Shown here one piece after another: positions 7,540-15,005 of a stretch of 15,005 nt of DNA. The number at the start of each line of letters is the position of its first letter. Positions within the stretch are counted from its first letter, which is position 1. The position numbers were made by a program, and so were the translations under genes. Origin of the DNA: Stemphylium vesicarium. Its lineage: Eukaryota > Ascomycota > Dothideomycetes > Pleosporales > Pleosporaceae. The notes beneath the pieces are model-generated. The model was not told the origin of the DNA. It worked only from the letters and a program-made list of their open reading frames with translations, and ran no database searches. The DNA is taken from the NCBI GenBank assembly GCA_004380135.1, contig QXCR01000334.1, positions 1-15,005 of the forward strand, read 5' to 3'.

Positions 7540-10377
7540 CTAGAACCAGCACTTTCCATACCCCTTATCGCAGCCAAGGCCGCACGCCCAGGGATCAGTG
7601 GAGCAGCGTCCACTCTGCTTGCAGCAACATCCCATGGAGAGTCCGAAAGAAGTCTTGTAACCCGCGCACGTCTGGCCGCCGTTGTCCTCACCGCACTTGC
7701 CGTCCTGGGAGACGGGCAGCTTGGTGGGAGACGGGGTCGCGCTGGTGCTGCACGAGGTGGAAGTGGGGCGTACAATGGCGGTGGAGAAGGAGGAGGAGGA
7801 GGGGTGGATGGGCGAGGGTGTCATGGTGGAGATTATGGGGTAGCTGCTGGATGCGGGGGTCTCGGAGTGCTCGGGGGTGGAGGTTGGGTACTCGGATGAG
7901 ACTTCAGAAGGGATCGCGGTATCGGTTGGGTAAGTGTCTTTAGAGGCGGTCTCGCCGGTGGAGGAGGGGTGTACGGCTTCAGAGGAAGCAGTGGCGGAGG
8001 CAGAAGCCGAGTCGTGGCCCTCTGGCTTCTCGGAGGCAGATACTGTGGCGGAAGCTGAGATGTGCTCGGAAACAGAGGCAGAGATGTAGTCTGAGACTGA
8101 AGCAGAGGTAGAGGCCGACGCCGAAGCAGAGACTTGCTCGGAGATTGACGCGGAAGCGTATTCAGACGCTGAAGCAGAGGCAGTGGCGGAAACGTGCTCG
8201 GAGGTCGATGCGGAACTGTCTTCGGAAGCCGAAGTGGAGACTGAGGAGGCGGAAGAAGAGACAGCCTCAGATGAGGCAGTAGCAACGCGAGAAGAAGTAG
8301 ATTCAGACTTCTCAGTCGCGCTGGAGGCAGTCACAGCAGTGGAAAACGAGGAAGAAACCGAAGGGCAGTTGCCGTAAACTGGGTTGCAGCCAGCACCACA
8401 GTGGTCCTCAGACGAGCCACAGTAGCCCCAAGCGGAGCAGCACTCAGACTTTGCGCCCTCGAGAGTGTTAAAACCAACGCAGGTGTAGCCCTTCTGGCCA
8501 CCACATGAGCCATCCCTCGACATCTCACCAGACGTAGTAGGAGTAGCAGAAGGAGCGGAAGAAACCTCGCTAGCCTCGACGGTGGAGCTAGCCTCTACAG
8601 AGGTCGAAGTCATGGAAGATATAGCATCTTTGCTGGCATCTGCAGAGGACGAAGGCGCCGGGCTGGTGCTAGCAGCGAGAGAAGAAGAAGAAGCACCGGC
8701 AACGACACTGCTGGGGCTGAGGTCTTGCTCGCCGCACTTTCCGAAACCAGCTTGGCAACCAGCAGCGCAGTAGACATCAGTGTTTCCACAGTATCCGTAC
8801 TCAGAGCAGCACTCGCTAAGACCAGCGGGGCCGACAAAGCCAATGCAGGTCATATCGTTGTTTGAAGCGCCACAGGATCCATCAGTGGTGGCGGGTCCGG
8901 TGGGAATAGGAACAGGGCCAGTGACGCTTGCAGAAACGGTGGCAGACGCCGAAGGAGAGGCGCTGGGCTGAGCACCGCACTTTCCGAAGCCAGCTTGACA
9001 GCCAGTCTGGCAGTGATCAGATGTGCGACCGCACCAGCCGTGTTGGGAGCAGCACTCGCCGAGGAGACCGTCAAGACCAACGAAGCCAATGCAGGACTGG
9101 TTGGAACCAGAAGCACCGCAAGATCCATCAGTGGAAGTGGGGCCGGTGGGGGTAGGGACAGCAGAAGAAGAGGTGCTAGTAGATGAAGTGCTGGGAGGAG
9201 CAGGAGTAGAGTCGCGGTACCAGTTCTCCTTGGGATCCTGAAGACACTCTCCCATGGTGACGGCTTCGAGACCTTGGGAGTACAGGTAGTCAAGCATGTA
9301 AGCAGTAAGGTTCTCAGCGGTAAGCTCGTGGATATCGTGACCGATGACAAGCCTGTCGCCGTCAAATGGATTGTTGTTGCGGGTGTCGATGCCCTCCTTA
9401 AAGTTATCTTTGGCGTTCTGAATCTTCACGGGTGTGAGTTGGTTGTAGTCTAGTGACCATTAGCAACAGTGTATGAGGGCCTTGAGGAATCTTTAACGTA
9501 CCATCAGTATCGAGGTCAAAGTATGACACAACGTAACCAAGATCGGCCATGACCTCCTGGCATTCTAAGTCACAGGAAGAGTAGGGAGGGCGCATGTACT
9601 ACGAGTACGGAGTCAGTTCACATCTCATAGGCATTGTAAACATCCGGCACTTACTGTTGGGAATTTACCCAAAATATTGCGGAGGGCCATCTCGTTCTTG
9701 ACCATCTGATCATAAACCTCTTCCTTGCTAATTTTGGAAAGGTCTTGGTGACTCCATGTGTGGGAAGCAACCTGATGACCGTTTTCATACATCTTCTGGA
9801 TGACGCCAGCCCAGTTCTCATCGATGGCACCCTTTCCAATGTTGTTTCCGGTGATGAAGAAGGTAGCATGACCTCCCCTGGCCTCGAACTGCTGCATAAC
9901 ACTCTCAGTGTAGATGTATGGGCCGTCGTCATAAGTTATCGCAACCGTGCCGGGGTTGTTGCAGACGTAGATACCTGCGCCACCGTAGGGGATGCTTCCA
10001 AGCTTCGGGCGAGGAATGTTGCGCGTGCTTTCACCATTCGGGGTCTTGTTGGCGTCACATCCTGGTCCGAAGTTGAATAGGCAGTCAGGCGCCTGGCAGT
10101 GTTCCTGGGTAGTTCCACAGTATCCAGCTGACGAGCAGCAGTCGTTGCCACCGCACACTTGATTGCTGTTTTCCGGGCCACAGCGCTCAACTGCCTGACG
10201 GGGACCGACAGCGCGAACAGGGTGAGCAGCATGGCGAGCTTGGAACCCAGTAAAAGGGTTGCTAGCTCGCAACTGCTTCGGCATACCGAAGATCTTGGGC
10301 ATTCCCTCCATGCCAGCTCCATGAGCGGCAGCAAGCGGTGCTACCAGCGAGGCAGCAGCGACTTGTGAGAAACGCAT
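7540..10377 (-). CDS. Secreted chitin deacetylase (CE4) with five CBM18 modules
   Basis: A 909-aa enzyme that removes acetyl groups from chitin to give chitosan in or near the cell wall. Exons are 10377-9655, 9598-9502 and 9449-7540; introns of 56 and 52 nt start GTAAGT and GTACGT. Residues 1 to about 19 are a signal peptide (hydrophobic, Ala-rich). CBM18 module 1 is at about 66-107. The NodB domain spans about 140-315 with all five CE4 motifs: TYDDGP (148-153; D150 and D151), HTWSH (206-210; metal ligands H206 and H210), RPPY (244-247), the FDLDTDDY stretch (268-275) and GHDIH (310-314). Modules 2, 3 and 4 are at about 381-432, 463-513 and 586-635. A Ser/Ala/Thr-rich linker fills 636-855, and a degenerate fifth module (856-907) ends the protein. 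The motifs needed for activity are intact. The multi-CBM18 layout suggests tight chitin binding; roles in wall remodelling or in hiding chitin from plant hosts are known for the family but not shown here. Confidence 0.93.
7705..8364 (-). repeat. Ser/Ala/Thr-rich linker coding region with tandem units
   Basis: This codes about 220 residues of low-complexity, probably O-glycosylated linker between CBM18 modules 4 and 5. Inside it, about 8029-8205 codes units of the form (E/D)-x-(V/I/A)-S-A-(S/T), repeated five times: EHVSAT, EYASAS, EQVSAS, DYISAS and EHISAS. At DNA level the region is an imperfect minisatellite and may vary in length between strains. Confidence 0.8.
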
Positions 10378-10464
10378 TTTCGCGGATTAAGCGTTGCAGA
10401 AGTAGTATGATATTCGTTCCGATATTAATGGTAAAGTAGAAATTGAACGAGTGTGACGACAAAG

Positions 10465-10610
10465 AGTCGATTATTGATTAAATGATTGTGGTAAACGAGT
10501 GACGGTCGCTTTTGCGTGTAGAGACAAGCAAGACGAGTGACGAGCTCAGAGAAGAAGATGTCCGATAATACTTATAAAACACCATGCCGTAGGAGCAGCT
10601 GTAGGAGTGA
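10465..10610 (-). promoter_or_regulatory. Putative core promoter of the chitin deacetylase
   Basis: On the minus strand a TTTTATAAG TATA-like element lies at 10579-10571, about 195 bases upstream of the ATG at 10377. It is followed by a CT-rich tract (about 10560-10515), as is common around fungal transcription starts. Two CTCCTAC copies 12 bp apart sit just upstream of the TATA-like element (10589-10607). Confidence 0.4.
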
Positions 10611-10776
10611 CTCGTGGCGCACCTGCAGGGAGTCCTGTCCCGCGCACTCCGTGCAATCGGCACACTATTGCCAGTGGCCAAGGCTGCTCGCCTTGGGAAA
10701 GTTTCGCAGGATACGAACTGAGGGTGGAGACGACATGGAATTGAGGATAACCACGCGGCGGCTAGCTCAAGCCACG

Positions 10777-10800
10777 GGGGAGTGATGAAATGCGCTCCCC
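10777..10800. repeat. GGGGAG/CTCCCC inverted repeat with STRE-like core
   Basis: Arms at 10777-10782 and 10795-10800 have a 12-nt spacer. CCCCT at 10797-10801 matches the stress-response element core. The site is about 400 bp upstream of the chitin deacetylase start; function is not shown. Confidence 0.35.
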
Positions 10801-11456
10801 TGCTTCGCTCCAAACCCAGGATTCCCATTGCCGAGTCGGCGTGGACGCTTATCTTGGAGAAACTAAGGTCTGTCAACCTTTAGACACGCTCAAAGCGGCA
10901 AAAGATAACCTGATCCTAACATGACCAAGCCGTTAATCCAACGGGGTTCTAAGAATAAGAGCCGCGGTGATGGTACCTGACCAGGTTTCGTCGCGGAGAT
11001 GCTGAAGTGGGAAAATCGATGTGGGGCAACACACAACAACAGCCTAGCGGAGGCCTTGGCATCACCGCAACAGCTGGCTGTCACCGGTATAGCTTCATGT
11101 GGCGTCCAGCGGCGTCTCGCGTAGGAACGAGAGACCGTTTCACATTCGGGCCTTTCGGCAAACGGCACTCATCAACACGGCAGAAGGCCATAACCTTTGC
11201 TTTTGCAGCTTCATCGTCATGCGCCCCTATCGATACAGCGGTCCAGGTGTCATTTGACATTGTTCACTAGAACTGCCCTCACAATTGCAACTCTGAAGTA
11301 AAAGGTATATACTTTGCAACGTCCCGTCGACGGCCGCTGTTGATGCAGTTATTTCCGTGCCATCGCGATGGTAGCGAAAGTTTGTCGGCCACGTCCGTAT
11401 CGTCGTCCTGCCAGCGGCGCGCAGAACAGAGCGCGAATCGTATCCTCCCACGCCAA

Positions 11457-11522
11457 GCCTAGCATCGAAAGATGTGCCCCGTCCGCTGCTGTCCCTCCCA
11501 TGCCTGCGATTCGATGCTAGGC
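11457..11522. repeat. 13-bp perfect inverted repeat, 40-nt spacer
   Basis: GCCTAGCATCGAA (11457-11469) and TTCGATGCTAGGC (11510-11522) are exact reverse complements. The flanking bases do not pair, and I see no target-site duplication. It could be a stem-loop RNA, a tiny mobile-element remnant or a binding site. Confidence 0.75.
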
Positions 11523-11973
11523 AGCCCCTATTGACCTTCATTTCCACTGCCAAGCCAACGCGGGAGCTAGCTTCCGCCCGTGAAAATCCATGTTGCCAAG
11601 GGCGGCAAAGTGAGCAAATGGCATCTGTCAGATGAAGATGCGAGTGCTGATCGAGATATTGTGACAAAAATAGGCCGATGCGGCTATCCTGCACGTGGGA
11701 AATATTGTCACTACCACACCCAGATAACCCGGAAGATTTATTGCACAGCAATTAGGCAGAACAACGGGCTGATCTGGACCTGCCCCACAATGTCGCGCTT
11801 CAAAGACTGCACGTGTTTGGTTCATCCGGTTGTTGGGTTTAGCTAAGGCTAGTGCGGCACTACAAGTCCACCATCGGATACATGCGTACGGGGGATACGG
11901 TCTAGTAGAAATTGTACAAAAAGGTAGTAAAAGTGGGTATCATTAAGTTCTTCGTACAACTGAATGGTAGTTA

Positions 11974-12001
11974 CGTCAAGTTCCTCGTATTTCACTTGAC
12001 G
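11974..12001. repeat. Hairpin in the 3' flank of the UBA/AT-hook gene
   Basis: CGTCAAG (11974-11980) and CTTGACG (11995-12001) pair around a 14-nt loop, starting 32 bases after the stop codon on the minus strand. The region also has AAGTTCYTCGTA twice, 33 bp apart (11945 and 11978). It may be a 3' UTR structure. Confidence 0.5.
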
Positions 12002-12032
12002 GGAGATGTACGGGGGATGTACAGCTCCCCTG

Positions 12033-14175
12033 TCACTTCTTCACGATCCGTAGCAGTGGAGCGATCCTCGCTCGTTTGCTCAGCCCTACGCGGTAAGGTA
12101 CCTTGCCTTTGGTGATCGGCGAATCGATTGTGGGTTTCGTCGATCTCTCTGGGGTTTCCGATGCTGCAGCTGGGGAAGCCTTTGACGGGGGATTGGGGTG
12201 AGCTGGACTTTCTGAGTTCACCGTCTTCGGGGGCTCCACTTCCTGCGGGGCTTCATCTTTGTTCAACTCTGCCTTCTCAGTAGCTGATTCCAGTTCTATA
12301 CTTTGCTGGATCTCTTTGGGCTGTTTCTCCTTTGTGCCATGTTCCGACGGGTCTTTGATGGGTTCAATGGGCGCCGCGGCCGTAGCGGTCTTCTTCGGAC
12401 GACCTCTACCTTTTTTCTTTTCGGGCTTCGCTTCGGTGGATGCAGGCATCGATGTGATTAGTTCCGATTCGGGTTGATCCAGCGTCGTCTTTCTGCGCTT
12501 TGCTTTCTTAGCCGGCGCGCTCGTGGTGTCCGCTGCTTGGGTGGCGACAGCTTTCGGCGACTTCTTTGGAATCACCACTTGCACCTTCATAGGACTCGTA
12601 TTCTGGGCGATCTCCGAGTGCATTCCCGCGTTTGGACTCGTTGTGATATTGCTCGTTGATTCGATCTGCGTCACGGTACCGCCTTCGCTAGGCATCGCCG
12701 GTTGGATACTATGGGCACTTTCTTCATCTCGACGGTACGTATCCAAGTTGCGCATGATATCTTGTACAGCTTCAGGATCCATCGCTGGGGTTTTGCCTCC
12801 TTCCTGTGGGCTTGGCTTCGACTTTGGCGGACTTTGCGGTGCCAGCTCGTCATGGCCGATATTGTTAGTAACTAGCCAATCGATAGTCTGTATGACGTCA
12901 CCGTTGTTCCGTTTCAATGCCCCAGTGGTAGTCGAAGGTGTGAAGCCCATGTCACAGATTTGACGAATTTTCTCAGGTGTTTTAACGGAAGCAGCATCCA
13001 GTTCAGCAGTCGCTCTTCGACGTTTGCTGATATTTTTGGCCCTCTTAGGCCGGATAGAGTAGTCGATTGGCTCTTCTATATCGACCTTGAGCGATCTTGA
13101 ACGACTAGGCCGCGGTTTATGCTGTTCCTCTGGCATCCCAATGATGGTGAGTTCGTCGTCGGAAGTAGGCGTAGCCTGGCTCTCCTGCCGATGAGACCCA
13201 GGCCGTGCAGTGGGCGGCATATCCGACATCGTCTCAGAACCGACCTTCAAGGAAGCCGACTCCTGTTGCGTGATGTTGAGTTCGACTGGGGCAACTACAT
13301 TCCGCAACGGACTTCCTTTCAGACGCACAGAAGATGCGCGTCTGCTCCGTTGTGACGGGGATACTCCATCGTCCTTTTGCTGGGTCACAAGTGGCGTACT
13401 GTAGGGGAAACCGGGTGGTAGGTCATGATCCGATGATTCGGTCTGCTCAGTCGCCTCTGCGGGTGTGAATTTCATCAGATCTGACCAGGGAATAGATGGC
13501 TCTGGTGGAGGATAGTAGCAAGGCCCTCCCATCTCAGACTCTTGCCCCAGCATTGGTGCAGCGTTTACAACGTCCAAGACATGTTGTTGGGTCATAGTGG
13601 CGTTTGGAACAGTGCTAGAGGGCTCAGGAAACATGGCTGATTCGTGACGGGCGTATTGATCGCGCATGGTGCCTTGCAGGTTCCAGACTCCATCCTGAGT
13701 CGGCACGAAACCATAGTTGGCAGCATGCTCGACTGGGTGATTTTGACCAGGAACATTAAATGCTGGAGAGCTAGGGAAGATCAACTTGAAATTTTCACCG
13801 TAGGTAATAGGGTCTTTCTTAGTAGAGGATCCATGAAGCGTTGACATGCGTGGACTCAGATGACTTTCTGTCTTTCTTTTTTTGTTTGGATGTTCCGGCA
13901 AGGAGACTGATGACAGTGGTTCATCCTGACTGGGCTGGGACTGTTGATGGGTATGTTGCGTTGCCCCACTTCTGTCCTTAAGTGATACTGGGGAATTTAT
14001 TAGTATAAATATGGCCATAGACTCAATGAGCACCAGTCCTACCGGTGGATCCCGTGTCATGCGAAGTAGTGTTACTGGGCGGCTGGCCGGACGCGCCTAG
14101 CTGTTTCGGTGGTGGTAGGTCAGCCTCAAGATCCTCTTCGAGCTCGTCGTCGGAATCTTGCACAATGCGCGCCAT
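12033..14175 (-). CDS. UBA-like, AT-hook nuclear protein with RAD51AP1-like C-terminal motif
   Basis: A 695-aa, mostly disordered, highly charged protein in two exons, 14175-14043 and 13987-12033. The 55-nt intron starts GTAGGA, has a CTAAT branch site and ends CCCCAG. The first exon begins MARIVQDSDDELEEDL, an acidic start common in fungal nuclear proteins. In order: basic NLS-like KKRK (80-83); a candidate SUMO-interacting motif DDELTII (321-327); RPKRAKNISKRRR (357-369); a UBA-like domain (about 379-420: KIRQICDMGF, then NGDVIQTIDWL), which normally binds ubiquitin; a second basic patch KKAKRRK (538-544); an AT-hook KKGRGRPKK (569-577), which binds the AT-rich minor groove; and the C-terminal motif YRVGLSKRARIAPL (676-689). 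The promoter is short, because a transposon tail lies about 270 bp upstream. I do not recognise a named gene. A chromatin or recombination role is inference from the modules. Confidence 0.88.
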
Positions 14176-14447
14176 TCTTGGTCATGTCATTCGTTTGTCG
14201 CAGTTGATGGCCGTGGCGGTGGGGGTGAGTGCCTCGGAGTCGTGTTCTTACCGTCGCGTCGCACACGCGCAATCACGGGCGTGAAGAGCCACTACAGTCC
14301 GTGCGCGCGTAATGCCCATGTTCGCGTGCCGCCCGCCCCATCAGTATTTTGGACGATAGAAAAATGAGGCTGTAGAGCCACGTACATAAGCGATTATCGC
14401 GAGAAAACTTGGTGTATTGATTTGTAGACTATGGCGCTCTATTTGAA
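14176..14447. other. Promoter of the UBA/AT-hook gene and transposon end
   Basis: The 272 bases hold the upstream region of the minus-strand UBA/AT-hook gene and, further right, the 3' non-coding end of the transposon. TA at 14293-14294 followed by CAGTCCGTGCGCGCG fits a pogo/Fot1-type terminal inverted repeat next to a TA target site, with the element extending to the right. The other end lies outside the window, so this is tentative. Confidence 0.4.
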
Positions 14448-15005
14448 CTATTTGTATCTCGCTGGTGTCTTGATTTTGCGGCCGCGCGCGCTGATTTTGG
14501 GTGGGGGAGACGCAACTGCTGGACCAGCGTCAGGCTGGCTTGTAGCAGCAACAGCACGACGACGCTTAGCTATATTTTGATCGAATCTGTTTGAGGCTTT
14601 TCGCTTACTGCTATTGCCTCTATCGCGAGATTTTTGTGTGGTTGCAGCGTCGCGTTGCTGCTTTTTGAGTGTCCGGCGCTCAGCTAGCTCTGCAGCCCGC
14701 TGTTTTTTGGTCTGATCTCGCTCCTCTTTTGCGCGCAATCGAGCAGCCTTTGCAGCTTCTGCTTGCTGCTTTTTGTATAACGTTGCCGCGGCTTTTAGGT
14801 CTCTATCGCGAAGCTTTTGGAGTTGTAGCTGCTCGGCTTCATGGTGTTTTGTAGCCTCGCGCTCGCGGCACTCGCGGAGCTTTCTAGGACTTAGGAAAAC
14901 CGCGCCGCCGTTAGGCTTGTTGCTGTCTTGTGTAGCCAGGGTTGTAGACCTCGTATGCCGCTTGCTTTTGGTGTTGAGTTGGCCCTCTACATCGCTCAAT
15001 CGGGT
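14448..15005 (-). mobile_element. C-terminal tail of a pogo/Fot1-type DDE transposase (partial)
   Basis: A minus-strand frame is open to the window edge and ends in TAG at 14450-14448, giving about 185 residues of a longer protein. It has the pattern I associate with the tails of fungal pogo/Fot1 (Tc1-mariner superfamily) transposases: GGAVFLSPRKLRECRERE, then a long Lys/Arg/Glu/Ala-rich coiled coil with KKQQAEAAKAARLRAKEE, a basic KRKASN and KRRRA section, and a closing GRKIKTPARYK. The DNA-binding and DDE catalytic domains would lie to the right, outside the window. The visible part has no stops and keeps CpG sites, so it shows no RIP damage and may belong to a recent copy. This is not a host gene with a known role. 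Confidence 0.72.

Larger units (their letters stand above)
10378..12032. other. Intergenic stretch without a supported gene
   Basis: About 1.65 kb between the chitin deacetylase start and the 3' end of the UBA/AT-hook gene. The left third is the chitin deacetylase promoter and leader. The rest holds a 13-bp perfect inverted repeat (11457-11522), a hairpin (11974-12001) and an 11-bp direct repeat GTACGGGGGAT (11886-11896 and 12008-12018). The open frames here have no recognisable domain. A small unannotated gene or non-coding RNA cannot be excluded. Confidence 0.55.

Noticed and set aside
7833..9365. Long frames in other phases and on the opposite strand over the chitin deacetylase
   Set aside because: Shadows caused by the repetitive Ser/Ala and Cys-rich coding sequence; composition follows the real frame.
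2301..10377. Secondary-metabolite gene cluster containing the regulator, the flavin oxidase and the deacetylase
   Set aside because: No polyketide, peptide or terpene backbone enzyme and no transporter; the deacetylase fits cell-wall work, not a shared pathway.
11227..11751. 174-codon minus-strand frame
   Set aside because: No domain, atypical composition, and it spans a perfect inverted repeat; probably chance in GC-balanced DNA.
11580..11846. 88-codon plus-strand frame with several His/Cys
   Set aside because: It begins at GTG, not ATG; the Cys/His spacing does not match a zinc finger.
14448..15005. RIP-degraded transposon
   Set aside because: The frame is open and CpG sites are kept; no excess of TpA or stops is apparent.

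Overview
The window looks like nuclear DNA of a filamentous ascomycete (Pezizomycotina). A Dothideomycete/Pleosporalean is my best guess, but the sequence does not prove it. The evidence is a set of multi-exon genes with very short introns (47-57 nt) that use GT..AG borders and CTRAY-like branch sites, plus gene families typical of these fungi: a C2H2+Zn2Cys6 regulator, a vanillyl-alcohol-oxidase flavoprotein, and a secreted CE4 chitin deacetylase with CBM18 modules. There are no bacterial operons.

Layout, left to right. (1) 1-170, minus: the possible edge of a gene running out of the window, weakly resembling the C-terminal part of ADP-ribosylglycohydrolases. (2) 171-2300: about 2.1 kb with no gene I can support; it holds two perfect palindromes and a small hairpin. 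(3) 2301-4614, minus: a four-exon transcription factor of 722 aa with one C2H2-type finger, one Zn2Cys6 cluster and a fungal-specific TF domain. (4) 4615-5444: a divergent intergenic region with a Gal4-style CGG-N11-CCG palindrome, a triplet array at 10-bp pitch and an 11-G run. (5) 5445-7227, plus: a three-exon vanillyl-alcohol oxidase of 557 aa with every expected catalytic residue. (6) 7228-7539: a short AT-rich region between convergent 3' ends. (7) 7540-10377, minus: a three-exon secreted chitin deacetylase of 909 aa with five CBM18 modules. (8) 10378-12032: 1.65 kb without a supported gene, holding the chitin deacetylase promoter, a 13-bp perfect inverted repeat and a hairpin. (9) 12033-14175, minus: a two-exon nuclear-type protein of 695 aa with a candidate SUMO-interacting motif, a UBA-like domain, an AT-hook and a C-terminal motif that resembles the RAD51-binding tail of RAD51AP1. 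(10) 14448-15005, minus: the C-terminal tail of a pogo/Fot1-type transposase, cut by the window edge.

How the genes may work together. The regulator and the oxidase are divergent and share an 830-bp promoter with Zn2Cys6-type sites, so the regulator may control oxidation of phenolic (lignin-derived) alcohols and ethers; this is inference. The chitin deacetylase probably acts on the fungus's own cell wall or on chitin at the wall surface. The UBA/AT-hook protein is the least characterised and, to me, the most interesting gene. I do not see a secondary-metabolite cluster, a CRISPR array, rRNA or tRNA.
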